DNA of 64,000 nucleotides from Bradyrhizobium semiaridum (lineage in GTDB: Bacteria; Pseudomonadota; Alphaproteobacteria; Rhizobiales; Xanthobacteraceae), in NCBI RefSeq assembly GCF_020329505.1, contig NZ_JAGKJJ010000002.1:62001-126000 (forward strand), given 5' to 3'. Of this stretch, positions 8,285 to 16,547 are shown one piece after another. The notes beneath the pieces were generated by a model that was given only the letters and a program-made list of their open reading frames with translations, did no database searches and had not been told where the DNA came from. Numbering within the stretch: the stretch's first letter is position 1; every line of letters begins with the position of its first letter. Made by a program: the position numbers and the translations under genes.

Positions 8285-9928
8285 ATGGAAAGCTTCGACT
8301 ATGTGATCATCGGCGCGGGCTCCGCCGGGAGCGTGCTGACCAATCGGCTGAGCGAAGACGCGGGCACGCGGGTCTGCGTGCTGGAGGCGGGGCCGAGCGA
8401 CTGGCATCCCTACATCCATCTGCCGGCCGGCTTCATCAAGACATTCCATATGAAGAGCGTGAACTGGGCCTATCAGCAGGAGGTCGGTCCCTACACCGGC
8501 GGGCGCAGCATCTATGCGCCGCGCGGCAAGACGCTCGGCGGCTCGTCCTCGATCAACGGCCACATCTACAACCGCGGCCAGCGCCAGGATTTCGACACCT
8601 GGGCGCAGCTCGGCAATCGCGGCTGGGGCTATCCCGACGTGCTGCCGTATTTCCGGCGGATGGAGCGGCGCATTGGTGAGGGCGACGACACCTATCGCGG
8701 CCGCGACGGCAATCTTACCGTCACCACGATGGACTGGAAGGATCCGCTCTGCGAGGCCTTCATGGAGGGCGCGGTCTCGCTCGGCATTCCGCGCAACCCC
8801 GATTACAACGGCCAGATCCAGGAGGGCGTGTCGTACTGCCAGCGCACCATCCTGAACGGCCGCCGGGTCAGCGCCGCGACCGCGTTCCTGCATCCGGCGC
8901 GGCGGCGGCCCAATGTCGACGTGCGCACCCATGCGCATGTCACCGGCATCATCTTCGAGGGCAAGCGCGCGGTCGGCGTGCGCTATAACCGCGGCGGAAG
9001 ATATGGCGATCCGCTGGAGATCCGCGCCAACAAGGAGGTCATCCTCTCCGGCGGCGCCTACAACTCGCCGCAGCTCTTGCAGCTCTCCGGCGTCGGCTCG
9101 CCCGAGCTGTTGCAGTCGCACGGCATCGAGGTGGTGCATGCGCTGGCCGGTGTCGGCGAAGGCCTGCAGGACCACTACGCGCCGCGCTCGGTGGCGCGGG
9201 TCAAGAACATCAAGACCATCAACGAGCTGCGCCGCGGCTTCAGCCTGTGGGGCGAGGCGCTGAAATGGGCGACGACGCGGCGCGGCCTGCTGTCGCTGTC
9301 GCCGACCATGGTGTACTGCTTCTGGCATTCCGGCGAGACCACCGAGAGCTCCGATCTGCAGCTCACCTTCACGCCGGCGAGCTACAAGGAAGGCGTGCAG
9401 GGCCAGCTCGAGGACGAGCCCGGCATGACCGTTGCCTCCTGGCAGCAGCGGCCGGAGAGCCGCGGCTATGTCCGCATCCGCTCCGCCGATCCGTTCGCGC
9501 CGCCGATCATCCAGACCAACTATCTTGCCGAAGAGATCGACCGCCGCGTCGTCGTCGCCGGCATGAAGCTGGCGCGGCGGCTGCTCGCCTCCGAGCCGCT
9601 CAAGCCGTATTACGCGTATGAGGATTTCCCCGGCCCGAAGGTGCAGAGCGACGAGGAGCTGCTCGCCGCCGCGACCGAGCGCGGCACCACCACCTTCCAT
9701 CCCGGCTGCACCTGCCGGATGGGCCCCGCGGACGCGCCGTGGGCCGTGGTCGATGACCAGCTCCGGGTCCACGGCATGGAGGGCCTGCGCGTGATCGACG
9801 CCTCGATCATGCCGCGCATGATCTCCGCCAACCTTAACGCCTCGACCTTGATGATCGCCGACAAGGCCTCCGACATCATCCGCGGCAAGACGCCCGAAGC
9901 CGCGGCGAAGCTGCCGGAATATGCGTGA
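8285..9928 (+). CDS. GMC-family flavin oxidoreductase (choline/alcohol dehydrogenase type)
   Basis: The protein oxidises an alcohol using bound FAD. Of its 547 residues, 5-17 give the FAD motif DYVIIGAGSAGSV. The GMC signature 1 is GKTLGGSSSINGHIYNRG (about 80-97). Signature 2 is GAYNSPQLLQLSGVG near 257. The C-terminal catalytic region contains TFHPGCTCRMG and later ANLNASTLMIADKASDIIRG. Overall similarity is to the BetA-like branch, but no betaine genes are adjacent, so the substrate is open. It converges with the monooxygenase gene across a repeat-filled gap. Confidence 0.93.
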   Translation: MESFDYVIIGAGSAGSVLTNRLSEDAGTRVCVLEAGPSDWHPYIHLPAGFIKTFHMKSVNWAYQQEVGPYTGGRSIYAPRGKTLGGSSSINGHIYNRGQRQDFDTWAQLGNRGWGYPDVLPYFRRMERRIGEGDDTYRGRDGNLTVTTMDWKDPLCEAFMEGAVSLGIPRNPDYNGQIQEGVSYCQRTILNGRRVSAATAFLHPARRRPNVDVRTHAHVTGIIFEGKRAVGVRYNRGGRYGDPLEIRANKEVILSGGAYNSPQLLQLSGVGSPELLQSHGIEVVHALAGVGEGLQDHYAPRSVARVKNIKTINELRRGFSLWGEALKWATTRRGLLSLSPTMVYCFWHSGETTESSDLQLTFTPASYKEGVQGQLEDEPGMTVASWQQRPESRGYVRIRSADPFAPPIIQTNYLAEEIDRRVVVAGMKLARRLLASEPLKPYYAYEDFPGPKVQSDEELLAAATERGTTTFHPGCTCRMGPADAPWAVVDDQLRVHGMEGLRVIDASIMPRMISANLNASTLMIADKASDIIRGKTPEAAAKLPEYA

Positions 9929-9937
9929 GGCGTTTCT

Positions 9938-10069
9938 TACCTCGCCCCGCTTGCGGGGAGAGGTCGAAATTCGCGGACGCGAATTTCGGGTGAGGGGGAC
10001 TCTCCGCGAGTTCGGTGCGTGGAGAGTCCCTCTCATCCCGACCTTGTCCCGGCGAGCGGGGAGAAGGGG
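9938..10069. repeat. Palindromic repeat, 'cctctcccc'/'tcgccccgc' family
   Basis: The gap between two convergent genes holds nested inverted segments. CTCGCCCCGCTTGCGGGGAG comes first. GTCGAAATTCGCG/CGCGAATTTCGG comes next. Last is GGGGGACTCTCCGCG, with its inverse GGAGAGTCCCTC after it. Related repeats occur at 3225, 15540, 29309, 53704 and 59476. It probably works as a structured transcript end, but no U-tract is obvious. Confidence 0.75.
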
Positions 10070-10080
10070 AAGTCAAGCAG

Positions 10081-11583
10081 CTACCCGTAGACGAACGCCT
10101 TGTCCTTGAGGTCGATCAGCGGGAATTCGTCCTTTTCGGCCCAGTAGTCCTGGTTGTGCTGCCACTCCGGCTTGTCGCCGCGTTTCGGCAGCAGGTGCAT
10201 GCCGCGCATCATGTAGCCGGGATTGAAGTTCTCCGGATCGATCCACGGCAGCAGCGGCATGTTGTGGTCTTCCGGCCGCAGCGCCGGGGTCACCTTGCTG
10301 GCGCCGGTCGCCTTCATGTGCTTGAGCAGGCGGCAGACGAAGTCGGCGACGAGGTCGACGCGCAGCGTCCAGCTGGCGCGGAAATAGCCGAACACCCAGA
10401 CGAGGTTCGGCACGCCGGTGAACATCATGCCGCGATAGGTCACGGTGTCCTTGAAGTCGAACGGCTTGCCGTCGATCGCAAAGTCGATGCCGCCATTGGC
10501 GGAGAGGTGGAAGCCGGTCGCGGTGATGATGATGTCGGCCTCCAGCTGCTTGCCGGACTTGAGCAGGATGCCGGTCTCGGTGAAGCGCTCGATCTCGTCG
10601 GTGACGACAGAGGCCTTGCCGCCCTTGATGGCGTGGAACAGGTCGGCATCCGGAACGAAGGCGATGCGCTGCCGCCACGGCCGGTAGCTCGGCGTGAAAT
10701 GGGTGGCGATGTCGTAGTCCTTGCCGAGCACGGCCTCGACCGCCGCCAGCAGGTCCTTCTTGGCGCCCTCCGGCTCGGCAAAGGTGCGCTTGGTAAAGGC
10801 GTCCTGCTCGAACAGGATTTTTCTGCGGACGATCTCGTGGATCCAGGCCTCGTCGACCTGCAGCTTGCGCAGCTCCTCGGCGATCTCGATGGCGTTGCGG
10901 CCGGTGCGAAAATAGGTCGGCGAGCGCTGCAGCATGATGACATGGCCGGCATCCTTGGCCATCGCCGGGATCAAGGTCGCAGCGGTGGCGCCGGAGCCGA
11001 TCACGATCACCCGCTTGCCGCTGTAGTCGAGATCGTCGGGCCAGGTCTGCGGATGCACGATCGTGCCCTTGAACTTCGCCATGTCGGTCCATTCCGGCGT
11101 GTAGCCGGCATCGTGGCGGTAATAGCCCTGGCACATCCAGAAGAAGTTCGCGGTGAAGCGCAGGTGCTCGCCGGTATCGATGCGGGTGGCGTCGATGGTC
11201 CAGAGATTGGTCTCGTTCGACCAATTCGCCGCGGTGATGGTGTGGCGGTAGCGGATGTGCGGGGCGAGGCCGTTCTCCTCGATCACCTCGCCCATGTATT
11301 TCAGGATCTCGGCCGCGCTCGCGATCGGGGCGCTGGTCCACGGCTTGAAGCGGTAGCCGAAGGTGTGCAGGTCGCTGTCGGAGCGGATGCCGGGATAGCG
11401 GTGCGTCGACCAGGTGCCGCCGAACGTCTTCTGCGTTTCGAGCGCGACGAAGGTCGTGCCCGGGCATTGCGTCTTGAGATGATAGGCGGCGCCGACGCCG
11501 GAGATGCCGGCACCGGCGATCAGGACGTCGAAATGCTCTGTCGTGACGGGCTCGGCGGCCCGGATCTGGGTCTGGACGTTCAT
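10081..11583 (-). CDS. Flavin-dependent monooxygenase with Baeyer-Villiger fingerprint
   Basis: The 500-residue protein starts MNVQTQIRAAEP; AGGGAAG lies just before the ATG. The FAD motif is DVLIAGAGISGVGAAYHL (about 18-35). A second nucleotide motif, VIVIGSGATAATLIPAM, suits NADPH. Between them, FKGTIVHPQTWP matches the type I Baeyer-Villiger fingerprint FxGxxxHxxxWP. These enzymes insert an oxygen atom next to a ketone to give an ester or lactone, or oxidise heteroatoms. The substrate is unknown. It is transcribed away from moxR, which ends 80 nt upstream behind a hairpin, so the two are probably separate units. Confidence 0.9.
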   Translation of the reverse strand: MNVQTQIRAAEPVTTEHFDVLIAGAGISGVGAAYHLKTQCPGTTFVALETQKTFGGTWSTHRYPGIRSDSDLHTFGYRFKPWTSAPIASAAEILKYMGEVIEENGLAPHIRYRHTITAANWSNETNLWTIDATRIDTGEHLRFTANFFWMCQGYYRHDAGYTPEWTDMAKFKGTIVHPQTWPDDLDYSGKRVIVIGSGATAATLIPAMAKDAGHVIMLQRSPTYFRTGRNAIEIAEELRKLQVDEAWIHEIVRRKILFEQDAFTKRTFAEPEGAKKDLLAAVEAVLGKDYDIATHFTPSYRPWRQRIAFVPDADLFHAIKGGKASVVTDEIERFTETGILLKSGKQLEADIIITATGFHLSANGGIDFAIDGKPFDFKDTVTYRGMMFTGVPNLVWVFGYFRASWTLRVDLVADFVCRLLKHMKATGASKVTPALRPEDHNMPLLPWIDPENFNPGYMMRGMHLLPKRGDKPEWQHNQDYWAEKDEFPLIDLKDKAFVYG

Positions 11584-11615
11584 CTTCCCTGGTCTTCTTG
11601 TTGGTTGGTCTTCGG

Positions 11616-11647
11616 AAAACAAAACGCCGGAGCGATGGCCCCGGCGT
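11616..11647 (-). terminator. Intrinsic terminator after moxR (minus strand)
   Basis: Read on the minus strand, ACGCCGG and CCGGCGT pair around a 10-nt loop (11624-11630 and 11641-11647) and are followed at once by TTTTGTTTT. It lies 16 nt after the moxR stop and upstream of the monooxygenase start, which separates the two genes. Confidence 0.8.
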
Positions 11648-11662
11648 CCGGCTGTCTCGGAA

Positions 11663-12505
11663 CTAGACTTCGCGGCGGCTGAGGAATGCCAGCCGCTCGA
11701 ACAGGTGCACGTCCTGTTCGTTCTTCAGCAGCGCGCCATGCAGCGGCGGGATCAGCTTGCGCGGATCGCGCTCGCGCAGCATCTCCGGCGTGATGTCCTC
11801 GTTCAGCAGCAGCTTGAGCCAGTCCAGCAGCTCCGAGGTCGAGGGCTTCTTCTTCAGGCCCGGCACCTCGCGGACGTCGAAGAAGATGCGCAGCGCTTCT
11901 TCCACCAGCCGCTTCTTGATGCCGGGGAAGTGCACGTCGACGATCCGGCTCATCGTATCGGCGTCGGGGAACTTGATGTAGTGGAAGAAGCAGCGGCGCA
12001 GGAAGGCGTCCGGCAGCTCCTTCTCGTTGTTCGAGGTGATCATCACGATCGGGCGCAGCTTCGCCTTGATGTTCTCGCCGGTCTCGTAGACGTAGAACTC
12101 CATGCGGTCGAGCTCGAGCAGCAGGTCGTTGGGGAATTCGATGTCGGCCTTGTCGATCTCGTCGATCAGCAGCACCGGGCGCTTCTCGGCGGTGAAGGCG
12201 TCCCACAGCTTGCCGCGCTTGATGTAGTTCTTGATGTCGGAGACGCGCGCATCGCCGAGCTGGCTGTCGCGCAGCCGCGACACCGCGTCGTATTCGTAGA
12301 GGCCCTGCTGCGCCTTGGTGGTCGATTTGATGTGCCAGGTGAGCAGCGGCGCATCGATCGCTTTCGCCACTTCCTCGGCCAGCACGGTCTTGCCGGTGCC
12401 GGGCTCGCCCTTCACCAGCAGCGGGCGCTCGAGCACGATGGCGGCATTGACGGCGACCTTGAGATCATCGGTGGCAACGTAATCCTTTGTACCCGTGAAT
12501 TTCAT
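11663..12505 (-). CDS. MoxR-family AAA+ ATPase
   Basis: The 280-residue ATPase has Walker A GEPGTGKT (about 33-40), Walker B PVLLIDEIDKAD (about 109-120), sensor-1 IVMITSNN and the arginine-finger region FLRRCFFH. MoxR ATPases work with von Willebrand A proteins to remodel or insert cofactors into target complexes. Here the partner is very likely the vWA protein at 12829-14004, although the two genes are divergent instead of in one operon. The target complex cannot be named from this window because no CO dehydrogenase, methanol dehydrogenase or chelatase gene is close by. Confidence 0.93.
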   Translation of the reverse strand: MKFTGTKDYVATDDLKVAVNAAIVLERPLLVKGEPGTGKTVLAEEVAKAIDAPLLTWHIKSTTKAQQGLYEYDAVSRLRDSQLGDARVSDIKNYIKRGKLWDAFTAEKRPVLLIDEIDKADIEFPNDLLLELDRMEFYVYETGENIKAKLRPIVMITSNNEKELPDAFLRRCFFHYIKFPDADTMSRIVDVHFPGIKKRLVEEALRIFFDVREVPGLKKKPSTSELLDWLKLLLNEDITPEMLRERDPRKLIPPLHGALLKNEQDVHLFERLAFLSRREV

Positions 12506-12828
12506 CTATCTGCTTGCCTTGGTTCGTTCGTCGGCCGCGCGGCGCCCGACATGAAACGACCGCTCTCGCAGCGGTCGGAGGTCCTGTCCAATGTCTTGTC
12601 AGGTGTCATACTAGTCAGGTGTCATACTAGTCAGGTGTCATACTAGATGAAAAAGCAGGGCGGTCTAGGCCGGATTCCGCAGCGCAGCGGCGCCATGCGC
12701 ATGGTATGTCAAGCGTACTGTTTCCGCCCTGCGGAATGACTGTCACCCGGCAGCGACGACGCAAGCACGCTGCGGTCGCGCCCTGCATGCCCTTGACGGC
12801 ACCGGCAGGGCGGGCGATTTAAGTAATC
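12506..12828. other. Shared regulatory region between moxR and the vWA gene
   Basis: The 323-nt gap serves two outward-facing genes. It contains a hairpin GACCGCT-5-AGCGGTC (12558-12576) and the 3 x 16 bp tandem repeat at 12599-12646. The last 150 nt before the vWA start show only short GC-rich repeats. Promoters for both genes must lie here, but none could be assigned with confidence. Confidence 0.6.
12599..12646. repeat. Perfect tandem repeat, 3 x 16 bp (TCAGGTGTCATACTAG)
   Basis: Three identical copies lie head to tail at 12599-12614, 12615-12630 and 12631-12646, each ending in CTAG. The repeat lies 94-141 nt upstream of the moxR start codon and about 180 nt upstream of the vWA gene. The 16-bp period puts successive copies on different faces of the helix, so a simple stacked operator is not obvious. 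Confidence 0.95.
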
Positions 12829-14004
12829 ATGTTCCTGCAGTTCTTCACATCGCTGCGCGACGCCCAGGTCCCGGTCACGCTCCGGGAATATCTGACGTTG
12901 ATGGAAGCGCTCGACGCCGATATCGCCGACCAGTCGGTCGAGAATTTCTATTATCTGTCGCGCTCGGCGCTGGTGAAGGACGAGCGCAATCTCGACAAGT
13001 TCGATCGCGTGTTCGGCTCCGTGTTCAAGGGGCTGGAGAGCCTGCTCGACGCCATGGACAAGGCGGAGATCCCCGAGGAGTGGCTGAAGAAGCTCGCGGA
13101 GAAATATCTCACCGAGGAAGAAAAGAAGCAGATCGAGGCGATGGGCTGGGACAAGCTCATGGAGACCTTGAAGAAGCGCCTCGAGGAGCAGAAGGGCCGC
13201 CATCAGGGCGGCAGCAAGTGGATCGGAACCGCCGGCACCTCGCCGTTCGGCGCTCATGGCTACAACCCCGAAGGCGTCCGCATCGGCCAGGAGAAGAACC
13301 GCAACAACCGCGCCGTCAAGGTGTGGGACAAGCGCGAGTTCAAGGATCTTGACGGCAATGTCGAGCTCGGCATCCGCAACATCAAGGTCGCGCTGCGCCG
13401 CCTGCGCAAGTTCGCCCGCACCGGCGCGCCTGATGAGCTCGACCTCGACACCACGATCAAGGAGACCGCCAACCACGGCTATCTCGACGTGCACATGCGG
13501 CCCGAGCGGCGCAATGCGGTCAAGGTGCTGGTGTTCTTCGATGTCGGCGGCTCGATGGATTCGCATATCGAGCAGGTCGAGGAATTGTTCTCGGCCGCCA
13601 AGAGCGAATTCAAGCACATGGAATATTTCTACTTCCACAACTGCCTCTATGAAGGCGTCTGGAAGCAGAACAAGCGGCGCTTCACCGATCGCACGCCGAC
13701 CTGGGACGTGCTGCATAAGTATCCGCACGACTACAAGGTGGTGTTCGTCGGCGACGCCTCGATGTCTCCTTACGAGATCATGGTGCCCGGCGGCTCGGTC
13801 GAGCACGTCAACGAAGAGGCCGGCTCGGTCTGGCTCGACCGCATCATCCGAACCTATCCTCACGCGGTGTGGCTCAACCCGGTGGCGCAGAAGCACTGGG
13901 ACTATTCGGAATCCACCACCATCATCCGCCGTATCTTCTCCGAGCGCATGTATCCGATCACGATCGAGGGTCTGGAGAATGCGATGAAGGAACTGGTGCG
14001 GTAA
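12829..14004 (+). CDS. CoxE-like von Willebrand factor A domain protein
   Basis: The 391-residue protein is of the type that pairs with MoxR ATPases. The N-terminal half is helical and charged (FLQFFTSLRDAQVPVTLREY, then long Glu/Lys-rich helices to about residue 125). The vWA domain starts near residue 225 with a MIDAS motif VFFDVGGSM (DxGxS present). It continues through EYFYFHNCLYEGVWKQNKRR and ends with the conserved VWLNPVAQKHWDYS...RMYPITIEGL block. The metal-binding face suggests it grips a target while MoxR supplies ATP energy. It is followed by two sulfurtransferase genes in the same direction. Confidence 0.93.
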   Translation: MFLQFFTSLRDAQVPVTLREYLTLMEALDADIADQSVENFYYLSRSALVKDERNLDKFDRVFGSVFKGLESLLDAMDKAEIPEEWLKKLAEKYLTEEEKKQIEAMGWDKLMETLKKRLEEQKGRHQGGSKWIGTAGTSPFGAHGYNPEGVRIGQEKNRNNRAVKVWDKREFKDLDGNVELGIRNIKVALRRLRKFARTGAPDELDLDTTIKETANHGYLDVHMRPERRNAVKVLVFFDVGGSMDSHIEQVEELFSAAKSEFKHMEYFYFHNCLYEGVWKQNKRRFTDRTPTWDVLHKYPHDYKVVFVGDASMSPYEIMVPGGSVEHVNEEAGSVWLDRIIRTYPHAVWLNPVAQKHWDYSESTTIIRRIFSERMYPITIEGLENAMKELVR

Positions 14005-14033
14005 CCTCGTCGCTCCGGGGCGATGCGAAGCAT

Positions 14034-14102
14034 CGAACCCGGAACCTCGATCTGATGAAATTCGATCGAGATTCCGGGTTCGCTTCGCGTCCCGGAATGA
14101 CG
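14034..14102. repeat. Palindromic intergenic repeat
   Basis: The arms CGAACCCGGAA/TTCCGGGTTCG (outer, 14034-14082) and CTCGATC/GATCGAG (inner) form a hairpin, followed by CGTCCCGGAATGACG. It is another REP-like cluster, located just after the vWA stop codon. Confidence 0.75.
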
Positions 14103-14134
14103 TGGCAAAGAACGCAAGACAAAGGGAGAGCGCC

Positions 14135-14548
14135 ATGCCCCAGACCATCCACCGCGGCATCAAGGCGATGATCGACGAGGCCAATGCCGAGATCGAGACC
14201 ATCGTCGCAAAAGATGCGATCACGCTGATCGGCAAGGACGATGTCGTGATCGTCGACATCAGGGATCCCCGCGAGATCGAGCGCGACGGCAGGATTCCCG
14301 GCGCGTTCCCCTGCACCCGCGGCATGCTGGAGTTCTGGATCGATCCGAACAGCCCCTACGCCAAGCCGATCTTCCAGCAGGACAAGAAGTTCGTCTTCCA
14401 CTGCGCCGGTGGCCTCCGCTCCGCGCTCGCTGCCAAGACCGCAAAGGACATGGGCCTGAAGCCGGTTGCCCATATGGGCGGCGGCTTCGCCGCCTGGCGC
14501 GATGCCGGCGGGCCGATCGAGGCATGGGAGCCGAAGAAGAAGGGCTAG
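14135..14548 (+). CDS. Single-domain rhodanese-like sulfurtransferase
   Basis: The ATG at 14135 follows AAAGGGAG. The 137-residue protein is one rhodanese domain: VVIVDIRDPREIERDGRIPGA near residue 40, then the active loop HCAGGLRSA with the sulfur-carrying Cys, and a GGFAAWRDAGGPIEAW tail. It would move sulfane sulfur between carriers in the cytoplasm. It lies between the vWA gene and a second sulfurtransferase, and all three read the same way with palindromic repeats in the gaps, so co-transcription is possible but not shown. Confidence 0.93.
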   Translation: MPQTIHRGIKAMIDEANAEIETIVAKDAITLIGKDDVVIVDIRDPREIERDGRIPGAFPCTRGMLEFWIDPNSPYAKPIFQQDKKFVFHCAGGLRSALAAKTAKDMGLKPVAHMGGGFAAWRDAGGPIEAWEPKKKG

Positions 14549-14553
14549 ATGTC

Positions 14554-14620
14554 ACACGCGGGCTTGACCCGCGTGTCCATCGCTTCAAGGCAAGATGGAT
14601 TGCCGGATCAAGTCCGGCAA
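14554..14620. repeat. Two adjacent palindromes between the sulfurtransferase genes
   Basis: ACACGCGGG-CTTGA-CCCGCGTGT (14554-14576) is followed by TTGCCGGA-TCAAG-TCCGGCAA (14600-14620). Both are perfect hairpins with 5-nt loops and belong to the same REP-like style as the elements at 5378 and 7571. Confidence 0.85.
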
Positions 14621-14642
14621 TGACGATGGAGAGACACGTAAG

Positions 14643-15500
14643 ATGACCACTGCCGACGATCCGCTTGTTTCCACCGAGTGGCTGGCCGCGCATCTCGGTG
14701 ATGCCAATGTCAAGGTGCTCGACGCGACCTTCAAGCTGCCGGGCGTGCTGCCGCTGCCGAAGGACGACTATCTCGCCGCGCATCTTCCCGGTGCGGTGTT
14801 CTTCGACGTCGACGCGGTGTCGGATCATTCCAACCCGCTGCCGCATATGTTTCCGAGCGCCGAACAATTCGGCCGCGACGTCGGCGGGCTTGGCGTCAGC
14901 AATGCCGATACGGTCGTGATCTACGATGCCGGCGGCTGGGTCGCCGCGCCGCGCGCGTGGTGGATGTTCCTGTCCTATGGCCACCGCGACGTGCGCATCC
15001 TCAATGGCGGGCTGAAGAAGTGGCGCGCCGAGGGCCGCAGCGTCGAGAGCGGCGAGGTGAAGCCGAAGCCCGCGACGTTCAAGGCGAGCTACGATGCGAA
15101 GCGCGTGCGCAGCATCGAGCAGCTGATCGCCAATGTCGAAAGCCGCAAGGAGCAGGTGATCGATGCGCGCGCCGCCGACCGCTTCGAGGGCCGCGCGCCG
15201 GAGCCGCGGCCGGGCATCCGCTCGGGCCACATCCCGGGCGCGCGCAACGTCCCCTACAATCTGCTGTTCGATGCCGCGACCGGCGCGATGAAGCCGCTCG
15301 ACGAGCTGCGCACAGCGTTCACCAGCGCCGGCGTCAAGCTCGATGAGCCGATCGTGACGAGCTGCGGCTCCGGCGTCTCCGCCGGCGTGCTGACGCTGGC
15401 GCTGTACCGGCTCGGCATCACCGACACCGCGCTCTACGACGGCTCGTGGTCGGAGTGGGGGCAGGCGAGCGGCCCGCCGATCGCGACCGGCCCGGCCTGA
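14643..15500 (+). CDS. sseA: Thiosulfate/3-mercaptopyruvate sulfurtransferase
   Basis: The enzyme transfers sulfur from 3-mercaptopyruvate or thiosulfate to an acceptor. Its 285 residues make two rhodanese domains. The N-terminal, inactive one carries VSTEWLAAHLGDANVKVLDA, the LPGAVFFDVDAVSD block and YDAGGWVAAPRAWWMF. The C-terminal one has EQVIDARAADRFEGRAPEPR and SGHIPGARNVPYN. The catalytic loop SCGSGVSAG matches the mercaptopyruvate form (CG-S/T-GV-S/T-A) better than the thiosulfate form. ATG 14643 was chosen because the residues upstream of it come from the intergenic repeat. Confidence 0.95.
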   Translation: MTTADDPLVSTEWLAAHLGDANVKVLDATFKLPGVLPLPKDDYLAAHLPGAVFFDVDAVSDHSNPLPHMFPSAEQFGRDVGGLGVSNADTVVIYDAGGWVAAPRAWWMFLSYGHRDVRILNGGLKKWRAEGRSVESGEVKPKPATFKASYDAKRVRSIEQLIANVESRKEQVIDARAADRFEGRAPEPRPGIRSGHIPGARNVPYNLLFDAATGAMKPLDELRTAFTSAGVKLDEPIVTSCGSGVSAGVLTLALYRLGITDTALYDGSWSEWGQASGPPIATGPA

Positions 15501-15539
15501 CCGGCCAGGGTGTGATGATCGGTTGGGCCTCTGGTTCGG

Positions 15540-15663
15540 TTCACCTCTCCCTTGGAAGAGGTCGATTTGCGCAGCAAATCGGGTGAGGGGTTACGGTCTA
15601 TCGAGAGAGCAAGAGCCCTCAACCGGAGCTACGCGCCGACCCTCTTCCCCGGCGGGGAGCGGT
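15540..15663. repeat. Palindromic repeat, 'cctctccc' family
   Basis: CACCTCTCCCTTGGAAGAGG is followed by GATTTGCGCAGCAAATC and, further on, by inverse pieces ending CTTCCCCGGCGGGGAG. This fills the gap between convergent genes and matches the elements at 29309 and 53704 in style. Confidence 0.7.
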
Positions 15664-15680
15664 GAACCGAGATCGCGGCG

Positions 15681-16547
15681 CTAGCGCCGGGTAACCGGCA
15701 TGGTCGTCGGCTGGCCGAACGGATCGAGCTGCTGCTGCTGAACGACCGCTTGCCGGGCCGCTCGTGCCCGGGCGATCCGCTGGCGTTCTCTCCGATTTGC
15801 GGCTCGCTTGGCCTCGCTCCGCTCGGGCTTCTTCTTCGCGGCAGCCTTCTTTTTCTCCGCTGTCTGCTTCTCGGCCGTCTTCTTCTCGACAGTTTTGGGC
15901 GCCGCCGGCGGGTCAACGACGACCTCCGGTCCGCCGAGCGTCGCGATCCTGGATGCGGCCGCGAGCGCCTCGGGTGAGGGCGGCGGCGCGAGCATCACCG
16001 CGGCAGGTGCCGGCTCGCTGACCACCGCAGGCGGTTCGACAATCGCAGCGACCTTGGCTTCGGCGGGCGGCGGCGCGGCCTCGGCAACGGATGGAGTGGG
16101 CTGCGGGCCCGGAATAGGGTCTGCGCTCGGAGCCTGTGGAGCGGCCTCGGCCGGTTGTGCCGGCAGCGCCTCCACGATGACCTCAGTCTCCTGCTTCGGG
16201 GCAGCCGGCGCTGGCTCGTCCGCCGCTATGGCAGCGATCTTCTCGGGCTCCGCGGGAGGCGGCGCGTCAGCCGCAGGTTCGGGCATCGTCGCAGCGGCTG
16301 GCGTCGGTGCCGGAACAGGCGCCGTATCCGCGCCGGCAGCGGGCGGCGGCTCGACACGCACCATGGCCAGCATTGGCGGGGCCTCCGGCGCTTGTGCGAA
16401 TTGCGGCTCGGGCGGGACCCGGCGGGCCGGAATGCTGGCGAATTCCTCATGCGCAGCGCGCAACAGCGCCGCTGCGCCCAGCCCGAACACCAAGAGCGAC
16501 GTCGCCAGCACGATCGCGGCGAACAGGAAACGAAGGCCGGGCAGCAT
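15681..16547 (-). CDS. Membrane-anchored proline/alanine-rich protein of unknown function
   Basis: Starting at the ATG at 16547, the 288-residue protein opens with one hydrophobic segment (GLRFLFAAIVLATSLLVFGL) and continues as a low-complexity Pro/Ala/Glu region (to about residue 215). The end is strongly basic: Lys-rich (AEKKKAAAKKK) and then Arg-rich (RRERQRIARARAARQ), closing DPFGQPTTMPVTRR. A single N-terminal helix suggests inner-membrane anchoring with the tail in the periplasm or cytoplasm. No enzymatic domain is visible. It is divergent from the L,D-transpeptidase, so a cell-envelope role is possible but only inferred. A start at 16604 would add 19 residues. Confidence 0.75.
   Translation of the reverse strand: MLPGLRFLFAAIVLATSLLVFGLGAAALLRAAHEEFASIPARRVPPEPQFAQAPEAPPMLAMVRVEPPPAAGADTAPVPAPTPAAATMPEPAADAPPPAEPEKIAAIAADEPAPAAPKQETEVIVEALPAQPAEAAPQAPSADPIPGPQPTPSVAEAAPPPAEAKVAAIVEPPAVVSEPAPAAVMLAPPPSPEALAAASRIATLGGPEVVVDPPAAPKTVEKKTAEKQTAEKKKAAAKKKPERSEAKRAANRRERQRIARARAARQAVVQQQQLDPFGQPTTMPVTRR

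Noticed and set aside
12599..12646. CRISPR-like array
   Set aside because: The three 16-bp copies are contiguous with no spacers, and no cas gene is present.
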